Assembly (NCBI RefSeq): GCF_011634835.1
Contig: NZ_SIRP01000001.1
Span: forward strand, 2,785,511-2,849,510
DNA length: 64,000 bases
DNA from: Isoptericola sp. BMS4
GTDB taxonomy: Bacteria; Actinomycetota; Actinomycetes; Actinomycetales; Cellulomonadaceae
Direction: 5' to 3'
In this document: positions 50,830 to 59,606 of the stretch, piece by piece
Numbering within the stretch: the stretch's first letter is position 1
Layout of the letters: every line of letters starts with the position of its first letter
The notes under the pieces: generated by a model
The model's input: the letters and a program-made list of their open reading frames with translations, nothing else
Told to the model about the DNA's origin: nothing
The model's database searches: none
Program-made: the position numbers and the translations under genes

Positions 50830-52526
50830 GCACCACGACACCCTCCTCCCCGGCGGAGCCGACCACCCCGGTCGGCAAGACCGCCGACTACCTGGACCAG
50901 CGGACCAAGATCGGTGTCCTCACCAAGCAGCTCGTCCGCAAGGTCTTCCCGGACCACTGGTCCTTCATGCTCGGCGAGATCGCGCTCTTCTCGTTCGTCG
51001 TCCTGATCCTGTCGGGCTTCTTCCTGACGATGTTCTTCGAGCCGTCGATGGCGCTGACGCGCTACGAGAACGAGCACCCCGCCACGATGCACGGCGAGCT
51101 CATGTCGGTGGCGTTCGCCTCGACGCTCGACATGTCGTTCGAGGTCCGCGGCGGCCTGCTGATGCGGCAGATCCACCACTGGTCCGCGCTCATCTTCCTC
51201 GCCGGCATCGTCGTGCACATGATGCGCGTGTTCTTCACCGGCGCGTTCCGCAAGCCGCGTGAGATCAACTGGCTCGTCGGCGTCACGATGATGATCCTCG
51301 GGCTGCTGGCCGGCTTCACCGGCTACTCCCTGCCGGACGACGTGCTCTCGGGCAACGGGTTGCGCATCACCGACGGCGTGGTGAAGTCGATCCCGATCAT
51401 CGGCTCGTACCTGTCGTACTTCATCTTCGGCGGAGAGTTCCCGGGCGAGCACATCATCCCGCGCCTGTTCACCCTGCACATCCTCGTGGTGCCTGCGCTG
51501 CTGCTCGCCCTGGTGGGCCTGCACCTGTTCCTCATGGTGCTCAACAAGCACACGCAGTACCCGGGAGGCGGGCGCACGAACAACAACGTGGTCGGCTCGC
51601 CCGCCGTCCCGGCGTTCGCCACGAAGATGGGCGGCAACTTCTTCATCATCTTCGGCGTGCTGGCCCTCATGGGCGGCACGATGGCGATCAACAACGTCTG
51701 GAACTACGGGCCGTACGACCCGTCGCCGGTGTCCGCGGGCGCCCAGCCCGACTGGTACATGCTGTTCCTCGAGGGATCGCTGCGCCTCATGCCGGGACAG
51801 GCGGAGATCGTCATCGGCGGCTACACGCTGTCGCTGAACGTCCTCATCCCGGCCGTGGTCGTGCCGGGCCTGCTGTTCACGTTCCTGTTCGTCTACCCGT
51901 TCATCGAGGCGAAGGTGACCGGGGACCACCGCGAGCACCACGTGCTCGACCGCCCGCGCAACGTGCCGGTGCGCACCGGTCTCGGGGTCGCGTTCCTGTT
52001 CGAGTTCATCCTCCTGGCCCTCGCCGGGTCGAACGACCTCATCGCGACGCACTTCAGTCTGTCGATCAATACGATCACCTGGGTGTTCCGGATCCTGTTC
52101 TTCGTGGGCCCGGTGCTGGCGTTCTGGATCACCAAGCGCATCTGCCTGGGCCTGCAGCGCAAGGACCGCGAGCTGGTCCTGCACGGGCACGAGACCGGCC
52201 GGATCGTGCGGTTCGCGAACGGTGAGTACATCGAGGTGCACCGCCCCCTGGACGAGCAGGAGCGGTGGCTGCGGGTCAACTACGACGCCCACGCACCGCT
52301 GCAGATCGAACCAGCGGCGGACGCCCGGGGCGTCAAGCGCAAGGGCTACAAGTCCGACAAGCGCTGGCAGCGGCTCTCCCGGTTCTTCTACGAGGACCGC
52401 GTCGAGCCCGTCACCCCGGCCGAGCTGGCCGCCGCGCACTCGCACGGCGAGCACGACGAGCTCGAGCCGACCCACTCCGCCCCCGAGCTGGTCTCGGGCT
52501 CCGGCGACGCCGAGCGAGAGCACTGA
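50826..52526 (+). CDS. qcrB: Cytochrome b subunit of the cytochrome bc1 complex
   Basis: A 566-residue membrane protein. It has the cytochrome b core (HHWSALIFLAGIVVHMMRVFFTGAFRKPREINW with paired heme His, GYSLPDDVLSG, LHILVVPALLLALVGLHLF) and the quinol-site region YGPYDPSPVSAGAQPDWYM. The C-terminal 120 residues form the hydrophilic tail seen in actinobacteria. This subunit is the site of Q-cycle chemistry and the target of imidazopyridine-type inhibitors in mycobacteria. GTG 50826 overlaps the qcrA stop. A strong terminator follows at 52544-52599. Confidence 0.95.
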   Translation: MSTTTPSSPAEPTTPVGKTADYLDQRTKIGVLTKQLVRKVFPDHWSFMLGEIALFSFVVLILSGFFLTMFFEPSMALTRYENEHPATMHGELMSVAFASTLDMSFEVRGGLLMRQIHHWSALIFLAGIVVHMMRVFFTGAFRKPREINWLVGVTMMILGLLAGFTGYSLPDDVLSGNGLRITDGVVKSIPIIGSYLSYFIFGGEFPGEHIIPRLFTLHILVVPALLLALVGLHLFLMVLNKHTQYPGGGRTNNNVVGSPAVPAFATKMGGNFFIIFGVLALMGGTMAINNVWNYGPYDPSPVSAGAQPDWYMLFLEGSLRLMPGQAEIVIGGYTLSLNVLIPAVVVPGLLFTFLFVYPFIEAKVTGDHREHHVLDRPRNVPVRTGLGVAFLFEFILLALAGSNDLIATHFSLSINTITWVFRILFFVGPVLAFWITKRICLGLQRKDRELVLHGHETGRIVRFANGEYIEVHRPLDEQERWLRVNYDAHAPLQIEPAADARGVKRKGYKSDKRWQRLSRFFYEDRVEPVTPAELAAAHSHGEHDELEPTHSAPELVSGSGDAEREH

Positions 52527-52543
52527 GTCTCCTGCAGGCTGGA

Positions 52544-52599
52544 ACGATGACCCGCGCGCCCCTCCCCCGCTCCGGTGGGGGTGGCGCGCGGGTCATCGT
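52544..52599 (+). terminator. Terminator after qcrB
   Basis: Perfect 17-base outer arms (ACGATGACCCGCGCGCC and complement) enclose an inner C/G-run stem. It closes the ctaE-qcrCAB unit. Confidence 0.85.
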
Positions 52600-52696
52600 C
52601 GTCCCCGGCCCGTAGGGCGAGGGGCACCGCCCCTCGACGATGTCCCGTCGCGCGCCGGGCCCGGCACGCGACACACCACCACTGGAGGTCACACAC

Positions 52697-52866
52697 ATGG
52701 CTGTCTACACGCTGCCCGACCTGCCCTACGACTACAGCGCCCTCGAGCCGCACATCAGCGGCAAGCCGACTACGTCAAGGCCGTGTGGAACATCGCCAAC
52801 TGGCAGGACGTCGCCGCCCGCCTCGACCGCGCCCGCGCCGCGACGAACGGCCTCCTCACCGCCTGA
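52697..52866 (+). pseudogene. Superoxide dismutase (Mn/Fe) gene with large internal deletion
   Basis: The first 23 codons from ATG 52697 read as the N-terminus of a Mn/Fe superoxide dismutase (MAVYTLPDLPYDYSALEPHI), preceded by GGAGG. Near 52766 the sequence jumps, with a frame change, to the C-terminus (ADYVKAVWNIANWQDVAAR) and ends in TGA 52864-52866. A whole gene is about 620 bases; about 450 are missing, including all four metal ligands. No active enzyme can be made. The start region and the terminator at 52909-52950 are intact, so the deletion looks recent; an assembly error is the alternative. Confidence 0.9.
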
Positions 52867-52908
52867 GCCGGCGCCGTCGGCACGGGCCGCTTGCGTCCGA
52901 CGCCACAT

Positions 52909-52950
52909 GCGTGAGGGCCCCGCACACCTCGGTGTGCGGGGCCCTCACGC
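52909..52950 (+). terminator. Terminator of the former sod gene
   Basis: Perfect 20-base arms start GCGTGAGGGCCCCGCACACC and close around TC, so the working loop is a few bases wider. It may also serve the convergent lipoprotein gene. Confidence 0.88.
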
Positions 52951-52995
52951 TCTGGGCGGGTCGCTGCACGGGCCGGCCCCCTGCGGGACAGTCCG

Positions 52996-53817
52996 TCAGG
53001 GGGCGATGTCCGAGTACGGCATCACGTCCTCGTCGGTCGGCGCCTCGATGTCGAGGGGCTCACCCCAGCGGCTGAAGACCGACTCCACCACGAGCTCCTC
53101 ACCGTTCACCTCTGTCGTCACCTCGATCTCGACCGGCAGGCCGTCCGGGGCCACCGCGTAGTCGACCGTCGTTTCACCGGCCTGACCGCCGAGGGCGGCG
53201 AGACCGGCCGGGACCGTCTCGAGCCTCGACGGGTCGAGGGTCATCGTGTAGAGCGACGCGTCGACGCCACCGACGCGCTCGGTCCCGGTGTGCTCGAACG
53301 ACGTCACAGCACCCGTCATCGCCTCGACCTGGGCGGCAGCGTCCATCGACTCCATCGACTCCAAGGGGCCCGCCAGCATCGGCTCGGCGGCCATCTCGTC
53401 GAAGGACAGTGAGACGTACGTTCCCTCACCCTGCCCCGGCATCGCCAGGTACACGGTCCCGTCGAGAACGATCACCTCCATGTCCATGCCCATCACGTCC
53501 ATCGACATGCGCAGCTCGGCGTCCTGCTCCGTGAACGACGCGTCGAGCGCGGCGACGTTCCCGCTCATCCCCGCACGGTCGGCCAGCTCACCGCCGTACG
53601 ACATCTCCATGTGAGTCGTCCCTGCCTTCTCCTGAGCGGCCTGCATCTGTTCCGCGAGCTCGGCCGCGTCGGATGCGGGCTCGACGACCACCATCTCGGC
53701 GGCCCGATCGCTGTCGAGGGACTGTGGGGACCCGCCGTCGACACAGGCACTCAGGCCGACGGTGAGCAGGCCCGCCGGGGCCAGGGCCCATGTCCTGCGC
53801 AGGGGGATGGAACGCAT
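52996..53817 (-). CDS. Lipoprotein, LppX/LprG-like fold
   Basis: A 273-residue secreted lipoprotein. The signal peptide (TWALAPAGLLTVGLSAC) ends in the lipobox LSAC. The mature part has AELAEQMQAAQEKAGTTHMEMS near the start and DYAVAPDGLPVEIEVTTEVNG near the end, the pattern of LppX_LprAFG-type proteins, which carry lipids or bind small hydrophobic ligands outside the membrane. A Met-rich patch (MSMDVMGMDMEV) is unusual. Start ATG 53817 has only a weak GGCGGA site. It lies between the two respiratory gene groups. Confidence 0.75.
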   Translation of the reverse strand: MRSIPLRRTWALAPAGLLTVGLSACVDGGSPQSLDSDRAAEMVVVEPASDAAELAEQMQAAQEKAGTTHMEMSYGGELADRAGMSGNVAALDASFTEQDAELRMSMDVMGMDMEVIVLDGTVYLAMPGQGEGTYVSLSFDEMAAEPMLAGPLESMESMDAAAQVEAMTGAVTSFEHTGTERVGGVDASLYTMTLDPSRLETVPAGLAALGGQAGETTVDYAVAPDGLPVEIEVTTEVNGEELVVESVFSRWGEPLDIEAPTDEDVMPYSDIAP

Positions 53818-53878
53818 CCATGATCCGCCGCCGGCACGTCGAGGAGGTGGCCGGATCGGTGACACGCGTTCAACGAGA

Positions 53879-53914
53879 CGCGGGCCCCGCCCTCCGATGA
53901 GGACGAGGCCCGCG
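53879..53914 (-). terminator. Candidate terminator after ctaF
   Basis: CGCGGGCC and GGCCCGCG pair with a 20-base loop that itself can fold. It lies 20 bases beyond the ctaF stop. Confidence 0.45.
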
Positions 53915-53933
53915 ATGCGCAGGTCGCGACGCG

Positions 53934-54335
53934 TCAGTGCGCGTGCTGACCGCGGCTGAACTCGAAGACCCAGCCGACGAGGCCGATGACCCCGAGGACG
54001 AAGCCGATGTAGAGGACCCACCAGCCGACGGCGAGGCCGAGGAACGCCACCGCGGCCGCGGAGCCGATGAGCAGCGGCCACCAGCTCCACGGGGCGTAGA
54101 CGCCCTGGTCGCCGGCGCCCTGCTCGATCTCGCCCTGCTCGTCGTCCTCCGGCCGCGGATCGATGCGCCGGGCCGTCAGGGCGAGGTAGGCGCCCACCAT
54201 GGCCATGAGCGCACCCACGAGCGGGATGCCCAGGTACCCGACGGGCTCCTGGAAGTCGGTGAACAGTCCGTACAGGACGCCGACGACGACGAAGAACGGG
54301 GCCAGCAGCAGGAAGAGCTTGATCTCGATCTTCAC
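53934..54335 (-). CDS. ctaF: Cytochrome c oxidase subunit IV (actinobacterial CtaF)
   Basis: A 133-residue protein with four transmembrane helices: two at the N-terminus ([38 protein letters not shown]), an acidic loop ([13 protein letters not shown]), and two at the end. It belongs to the fourth subunit specific to actinobacterial aa3 oxidases. GTG 54335 follows GGAGG by 7 bases and overlaps the ctaD stop by 4 bases, so translation is coupled. Confidence 0.92.
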   Translation of the reverse strand: MKIEIKLFLLLAPFFVVVGVLYGLFTDFQEPVGYLGIPLVGALMAMVGAYLALTARRIDPRPEDDEQGEIEQGAGDQGVYAPWSWWPLLIGSAAAVAFLGLAVGWWVLYIGFVLGVIGLVGWVFEFSRGQHAH

Positions 54336-56179
54336 TTGCGGTCCTCCTTGCCGTCCTGGGTGTCGTCCTGGCCCGGTTCGTCGACCACGACCGTGGTCGA
54401 GCTGTCCTGCCCCTGCTTCGGGTGCAGGCCGTCGCGGTCGTCGCGCACCATCGACGGCTGGTGCCGCCGATCCGAGTCCTCGAACACCCGCTGGAGGCCG
54501 TCCAGCGGAGCCTGCTCCATCGCCGCGACCTCGGGGTGGTGCAGGTCGAACGCCGGCGACTCGGAGCGGATCCGCGGGAGCGACGTGAAGTTGTGCCGCG
54601 GCGGCGGGCACGACGTCGCCCACTCCAGCGACCGGCCGAAGCCCCACGGGTCGTCGACGGTGACCTTCGGCGCGTTGCGCCAGGTCGTGAAGACGTTCCA
54701 CAGGAACGGCAGCGTGGACGCCGCGAGGATGAACGCGCCGATCGTGGACACCTGGTTCTCCCAGGTGAAGCCTTCCTCGGGCATGTAGTCCGCGTAGCGG
54801 CGGGGCATGCCCTCGACGCCCAGCCAGTGCTGGATGAGGAAGGTCATGTGGAAGCCGATGAACAGCATCCAGAAGTGGATCTTCCCGAGCCGTTCGTTGA
54901 GCATGCGGCCGGTGAACTTGGGCCACCAGAAGTAGAAGCCGGCGAACATCGCGAACACGACGGTGCCGAACACCACGTAGTGGAAGTGCGCCACCACGAA
55001 GTACGAGTCGGAGAGCGAGAAGTCGAGCGCCGGGCTCGACAGGATGATGCCCGTCAGGCCACCGAAGAGGAACGTGACGAGGAAGCCGATCGACCACAGC
55101 ATCGGCGTCTCGAACGTGAGCTTGCCACGCCACATCGTGCCGATCCAGTTGAAGAACTTCACACCGGTCGGGATGGCGATCAGCATCGTCATGAAGGCGA
55201 AGAACGGCAGCAGCACGGCACCGGTGACGTACATGTGGTGCGCCCACACCGTCACGGACAGCGCGGCGATCGCGATCGTCGCGTAGATCAGCGTCTTGTA
55301 TCCGAAGATGGGCTTGCGGCTGAACACCGGGAAGATCTCCGAGACGATGCCGAAGAACGGCAGCGCGATGATGTAGACCTCGGGGTGGCCGAAGAACCAG
55401 AACAGGTGCTGCCACAGGATGGCGCCGCCGTTGTCCGGGTTGAAGACCTGCGCACCGAGGCGCCGGTCAGCGCCGAGCGCGAACAGCGCCGAGGCCAGCG
55501 GCGGGAACGCCATCAGCACGAGCAGGCTCGTCACCAGGGTGTTCCAGGTGAAGATCGGCATCCGGAACATCGTCATGCCGGGCGCGCGCATCGTGATGAT
55601 CGTGGTGATGAAGTTGACCGCGCCCAGGATCGTGCCGAAGCCGGCCAGGGCGAGGCCGAACACCCACAAGTCCCCACCGAGCCCTGGACTGAACGTGGTG
55701 TCGGAGAGTGGCGCGTAGGCGAACCAGCCGAACGACGCGGCGCCCTGCGGGGTGAAGAACCCGGCCGCGGCGATGAGGCCACCGAACAGGAACAGCCAGT
55801 AGGCGAACATGTTCAGCCGCGGGAAGGCGACGTCCGGCGCACCGATCTGCAGCGGCATGATGACGTTCGCGAAGCCCGCGAACAGCGGGGTGGCGAACAG
55901 CAGCAGCATGATCGTGCCGTGCATCGTGAAGAGCTGGTTGTACTGCTCCTTGCTCTGCACCACCTGGATGCCGGGCGCGAACAGCTCGGCGCGGATGAGC
56001 AGCGCGAGCACGCCGCCGATCGCGAACCAGATGAAGGACGTGATCAGGTAGAGGTACCCGATCGTCTTGTGGTCGGTGGACGTGACCCACTTGATCACGG
56101 TGCGACCGAGCGTCTGCCGCTTCGGCGACAGGCCGGGGATGACCTCGGCCGTCCCTGCGGTCTCGGTGATGGTGGCCAT
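54332..56179 (-). CDS. ctaD: Cytochrome c oxidase (aa3) subunit I
   Basis: A 615-residue catalytic subunit with 12 membrane helices. It carries the low-spin and high-spin heme ligands and Cu-B histidines in the expected segments ([43 protein letters not shown]-type region, [15 protein letters not shown]). It reduces oxygen to water and pumps protons. The C-terminus is extended and charged. ATG 56179 overlaps the ctaC stop by one base; the open frame upstream of it is noise opposite ctaC. It forms an operon ctaC-ctaD-ctaF. Confidence 0.96.
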   Translation of the reverse strand: MATITETAGTAEVIPGLSPKRQTLGRTVIKWVTSTDHKTIGYLYLITSFIWFAIGGVLALLIRAELFAPGIQVVQSKEQYNQLFTMHGTIMLLLFATPLFAGFANVIMPLQIGAPDVAFPRLNMFAYWLFLFGGLIAAAGFFTPQGAASFGWFAYAPLSDTTFSPGLGGDLWVFGLALAGFGTILGAVNFITTIITMRAPGMTMFRMPIFTWNTLVTSLLVLMAFPPLASALFALGADRRLGAQVFNPDNGGAILWQHLFWFFGHPEVYIIALPFFGIVSEIFPVFSRKPIFGYKTLIYATIAIAALSVTVWAHHMYVTGAVLLPFFAFMTMLIAIPTGVKFFNWIGTMWRGKLTFETPMLWSIGFLVTFLFGGLTGIILSSPALDFSLSDSYFVVAHFHYVVFGTVVFAMFAGFYFWWPKFTGRMLNERLGKIHFWMLFIGFHMTFLIQHWLGVEGMPRRYADYMPEEGFTWENQVSTIGAFILAASTLPFLWNVFTTWRNAPKVTVDDPWGFGRSLEWATSCPPPRHNFTSLPRIRSESPAFDLHHPEVAAMEQAPLDGLQRVFEDSDRRHQPSMVRDDRDGLHPKQGQDSSTTVVVDEPGQDDTQDGKEDRK

Positions 56180-57096
56180 CAGCCCTCGGCCTCCTCGGTG
56201 CTGGCGCTGCTGGACTCGGGGTGCTGCTGGCGGTTCAGGTCGAGCCCGAGCTCGCCGGTCTGGCCCGCGTCGCGCAGGTCGTCCATGTGGGCGTCGTACT
56301 CGGCCCGGTCGACGACCTTGACGTTGAAGAGCATGCCGGAGTGGAACTCGCCGCAGAGCTCGGCGCACTTGCCGGCGTAGGTGCCCTCCCGGGTCGGGGT
56401 GACCTGGAAGGTGTTGGTCCGGCCCGGGATCATGTCCTGCTTGTACAGGAAGGCCGGGATCCAGAACGAGTGGATGACGTCGCGCGAGTCGAGCGTGAAC
56501 TCGACGGTCTCGTCGACGGGCAGGTACAAGGTGGGGGCTTCCTGCGAGGTGCCCGGCGTGCCGTCGACCTCGTCCTCCTTCGTCTGGCCCCCGACGTCGA
56601 GGAGGTGCTCACCGGAGTCGTAGACGTCCTCGTCCAGGTAGTTGAAGTCCCAGCTCCACTGCTTGCCGATGACCTGGATGTTCACGTCCGGCTCGGCGCT
56701 CGTGTCCTGGATCGCCGACATGTCCCGGTCGGTGTAGAAGAACAGCACGAGGATCATGATCGTCGGCACGGCCGTGTACATGATCTCGAGCGGCATGTGG
56801 TACCGGGTCTGCACCGGCAGCCGGTGGTCGTCCTTCCGCTTGCGGTAGGCGGCGACGCACCACAGCATGAGGCCCCACGTGATGAGACCGACGGCGAGGG
56901 CCGCGATCCACGATCCGACCCAGAGATTGGTGATGCGCTCGGTCTGGTTGGTCACCTCCCCGTCGGTGTAGCCGGGCAGGTATCCGCGCTTGACGGAGTC
57001 GCTGGCGCAGCCGGAGGCCAGGACCACGACGGCGCCGGCGATCGCCGTCGCGCGCAGGATGGCCCGCCGGGTGCGGGTGGGGCTCTTCGAGTGCAA
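56179..57096 (-). CDS. ctaC: Cytochrome c oxidase (aa3) subunit II
   Basis: A 305-residue lipoprotein subunit. A signal peptide ends in LASGCAS, two transmembrane helices follow ([39 protein letters not shown]), then the extracytoplasmic cupredoxin domain with the Cu-A site [12 protein letters not shown]. It receives electrons from the QcrC hemes. The start is TTG 57096 with AAAGG 6 bases upstream; no ATG or GTG before the signal peptide has a better site. It heads the ctaC-ctaD-ctaF operon. Confidence 0.94.
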   Translation of the reverse strand: MHSKSPTRTRRAILRATAIAGAVVVLASGCASDSVKRGYLPGYTDGEVTNQTERITNLWVGSWIAALAVGLITWGLMLWCVAAYRKRKDDHRLPVQTRYHMPLEIMYTAVPTIMILVLFFYTDRDMSAIQDTSAEPDVNIQVIGKQWSWDFNYLDEDVYDSGEHLLDVGGQTKEDEVDGTPGTSQEAPTLYLPVDETVEFTLDSRDVIHSFWIPAFLYKQDMIPGRTNTFQVTPTREGTYAGKCAELCGEFHSGMLFNVKVVDRAEYDAHMDDLRDAGQTGELGLDLNRQQHPESSSASTEEAEG

Positions 57097-57554
57097 GGGA
57101 GGCCTTTCACGTCACGTCCGAACCGGGCGCCGGCCGACCGGGCTGGACCTCATGGTCGGCGGGCACACGGACAGGACCTTCGTCCTCGATGGGTGCAGCC
57201 TAGCGCGACGAGGGCCCTTCCGACGCCGCAAACCCCCCGTGCGGACGTGACGATTTCCGCACCGTACGTCCACATCCACCCTGATGCCTACACACCCGTG
57301 CGCTGTGTCAGATCGTTGGCGCCCGGTGTCAGATCGACACCACTCGCCGCGACCGCCGCGGGGGCGCGTCCGCCACCACCGGGCGGCCTGTCGCGGCGCC
57401 GCCCGCCACGGCGTCGCCGTCCACGACGCGCACGAGGACGCGCCACAATGGCAGCATCGCGGCACCGCCGCCCGGCACCGGCCGGTCGGCGCAAGCAGCG
57501 CGTGCGCCGTGCGGGCGGCGCCCGGACCACGCTCGACGACCCCGGAGGACACGT
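57097..57554. other. Divergent regulatory region between ctaC and the NifS-like gene
   Basis: A 458-base stretch with no credible gene. Reading toward ctaC, TAGGCT at 57202-57197 is a good -10 hexamer and would give a leader of about 90 bases that contains a small AGGAC/GTCCT hairpin. Bases 57240-57345 are less GC-rich and hold the repeats listed separately. Bases 57346-57550 are GC-rich and uninformative; GGAGG at 57544-57548 serves the GTG at 57555. Confidence 0.5.
57305..57340. repeat. Two direct repeats GTGTCAGATCG, 21 bases apart
   Basis: Copies lie at 57305-57315 and 57326-57336. The second is also part of a palindrome, GTGTC-AGATC-GACAC (57326-57340). The 21-base period is two DNA turns, as expected for a dimeric or paired regulator site. 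Confidence 0.5.
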
Positions 57555-58763
57555 GTGACGCACACCACCGCCGCTTCGCAGTCCGGACATGCGGACGGGC
57601 ACGCCGCCCCCGACCCCGCGACCGGCCCGCGCGTGCACCTCGACAACGGTGGACGCGCCCCGTGGCACCCGCTCGCACGCCAGGCGTTCCTCCAGGCCCT
57701 CGACGACGGCTGGGCCGACCCCCGCCGCCTGCACACGGAGGGGCGCCGCGCCGCCCGGCTGCTCGACGGCGCCCGCGAGGCCGTGGCCGCCGAGCTCGGC
57801 GCCCGCACGGAAGAGGTCCGCTTCACGGCGAGCCACACGACGGCGCTCCACCTCGGTGTGCTCGCCGCGACCGCCGCGCGTCGTCGCGCGGGCGGCGACG
57901 TCGTCGTCGGCGCGGTCGAGCGCGCCGCCGTCCTGCACGCGGCGACCACCGCCGCCGCCCGGCACGGCGGGACGCGGCGCACGGTGACGGCGGGCGCGGA
58001 CGGCCGCGTGGACGCGGCGTCGTTCGCTGCCGCGGTCGCCGCGCCGGGCGTCGCGCTCGCCGCGCTGCAGCAGGCCAACGGCGAGGTCGGGACGCGCCAA
58101 CCGGTCGCGGACGCGCACGAGGCCGCCCGCGGCGCGGGCGTGCCGCTGCTGGTCGACGCGGGCGCCGCCGTCGGGCACGACCCCACGCCGGAGTCCTGGG
58201 ACCTGCTCGCCGCCGACCCCGCGGACTGGGGCGCCCCGGCCGGCGTCGGCGTGCTCGCCGCGCGGCAGCGGGTGCGCCTGCTGCCGCCCGAGCCCGAGGA
58301 CCCCGACCCCTGGTCACCCGGCGGCGTCAGCGTGCCCGCGGCGTTCGCGGCCGCCGTCGCCCTGCAGGCCGTGGCCGCCGACCGGGTCGAGGAGGACGCC
58401 CGCCGCCGTGCCCTGGTGGACCGCGTCCGCGCCGAGGTGGCGCGCATCCCCGACGTCGAGGTCGTGGGACACCCGGACGACCGGCTCCCCCACGTCGCGA
58501 CGTTCTCGTTCCTCTACGTCGACGGCGAGGCGCTCGTCACCGAGCTCGACCGCGCCGGCGTCGCCGTCGGGTCCGGGTCGGCGTGCACGGCGAGCACGCT
58601 GGAGCCGTCGCACGTGCTGGCCGCCATGGGCGTGCTCACGCACGGGAACGTGCGGATCGCGCTCGACCGGTCCACCACCGGGGACGACGTCGACCGGCTG
58701 CTCGCCGTGCTCCCGGGCGCCGTGGCCCGCGTGCGCGACGCCCTGGGGGTGACGGGCCTGTGA
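57555..58763 (+). CDS. NifS/cysteine-desulfurase-like protein lacking the PLP lysine
   Basis: A 402-residue class V aminotransferase fold. Kept elements are QANGEVGTRQPV (cofactor-contact Asn-Glu loop), LLVDAGAAVGH (the PLP-ring Asp) and SGSACTAS with the sulfur-accepting Cys C344. The Schiff-base lysine, normally in SAHKWGGPAG, is Asp (D224) in ADPADWGAPAG, and the SGGTEANN phosphate loop reads TASHTTALH. A standard desulfurase reaction therefore seems impossible. The next gene, tusA, overlaps it by 4 bases, so sulfur handling remains the best guess. GTG 57555 follows GGAGG. Confidence 0.8.
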   Translation: MTHTTAASQSGHADGHAAPDPATGPRVHLDNGGRAPWHPLARQAFLQALDDGWADPRRLHTEGRRAARLLDGAREAVAAELGARTEEVRFTASHTTALHLGVLAATAARRRAGGDVVVGAVERAAVLHAATTAAARHGGTRRTVTAGADGRVDAASFAAAVAAPGVALAALQQANGEVGTRQPVADAHEAARGAGVPLLVDAGAAVGHDPTPESWDLLAADPADWGAPAGVGVLAARQRVRLLPPEPEDPDPWSPGGVSVPAAFAAAVALQAVAADRVEEDARRRALVDRVRAEVARIPDVEVVGHPDDRLPHVATFSFLYVDGEALVTELDRAGVAVGSGSACTASTLEPSHVLAAMGVLTHGNVRIALDRSTTGDDVDRLLAVLPGAVARVRDALGVTGL

Positions 58764-59095
58764 GCGCCGGTACCGCCGGGGACCCCGTCGTGGTGGACGC
58801 CCGCGGCCTGCGGTGCCCGCTGCCGGTGATCCGCCTGGCGGCGCGGGCGCGGGACCTGCCCGCGGGGACGCGGGTCGTCGTGCTGACGACGGACCCTGCG
58901 GCGCGGCACGACGTTCCCGCGTGGGCGCGCATGCGTGGGCACGTCGTCGAGGGGGACGAGGAGGCCGTGCAGAGCCTGGCCGACATGGAGGGCGAGACGG
59001 CGGACCCGACGGGCGGCGGTCGGGACGACGGTCGCGAGGCTCCGGCGCGCGGCGTGCGGCGCCTCACCGTGCTGCTCTCCGGCCCTCCCGGCTGA
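58760..59095 (+). CDS. TusA-family sulfur carrier protein
   Basis: A 111-residue protein. DARGLRCPLPVIRL contains the CPxP motif with the sulfur-carrying C19. The core is followed by an unstructured tail of about 30 residues rich in Gly, Asp and Arg, longer than the usual TusA of about 80 residues. GTG 58760 overlaps the stop of the NifS-like gene, so the two proteins are made together and probably interact. A perfect hairpin follows. Confidence 0.85.
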   Translation: MSAGTAGDPVVVDARGLRCPLPVIRLAARARDLPAGTRVVVLTTDPAARHDVPAWARMRGHVVEGDEEAVQSLADMEGETADPTGGGRDDGREAPARGVRRLTVLLSGPPG

Positions 59096-59144
59096 CCGGC
59101 GCCGGTCCGGCGCCGTCCGCGCCGTGCCCGCCGATCCCGGACGC

Positions 59145-59181
59145 ACGTCGGCCCGGCCACCGTGGGTGGCCGGGCCGACGT
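59145..59181. terminator. Bidirectional terminator between tusA-like and erpA-like genes
   Basis: Exact 17-base arms (ACGTCGGCCCGGCCACC and complement) close on GTG, between two convergent genes. Confidence 0.9.
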
Positions 59182-59199
59182 CTCGGTGTCGTGACGGGG

Positions 59200-59550
59200 T
59201 CAGCCGAACGAGCCGCCGCAGGCGCAGGAGCTGCCCGCGTTCGGGTTGTCGATCGTGAAGCCCTGCTTCTCGATCGTGTCGGCGAAGTCGATCTTGGCGC
59301 CCTCGAGGTACGGCACGCTCATGCGGTCGACGACGACCTCGACGCCGTCGAAGTCGCGCAGCGCGTCCCCGTCGAGGAGGCGCTCGTCGAAGTACAGCTG
59401 GTAGATCAGGCCGGAACAGCCGCCAGGCTGCACGGCCACGCGCAGACGGAGGTCGTCGCGACCCTCCTGCTCCAGGAGGGTACGAACCTTGGTCGCGGCG
59501 ACGTCGCTGAGCTCGACGCCGTGCGTGGCGATCTCGGTGGTGTCGGTCAT
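59200..59550 (-). CDS. erpA: HesB/IscA/ErpA-type iron-sulfur cluster carrier
   Basis: A 116-residue A-type carrier with the three conserved cysteines in GGCSGLIYQLYF and the C-terminal SSCACGGSFG. It holds an Fe-S cluster and passes it to target enzymes. The gene next but one encodes NadA, a 4Fe-4S enzyme and a likely client. The counterpart is Rv2204c, as I recall. ATG 59550 follows GGAGG. The symbol follows common actinobacterial naming. Confidence 0.9.
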   Translation of the reverse strand: MTDTTEIATHGVELSDVAATKVRTLLEQEGRDDLRLRVAVQPGGCSGLIYQLYFDERLLDGDALRDFDGVEVVVDRMSVPYLEGAKIDFADTIEKQGFTIDNPNAGSSCACGGSFG

Positions 59551-59606
59551 GCTTCCTCCAACAGGCGGGGCGGTACGACTGTTCCCGATCCTACGCGCCA
59601 ATCCGC

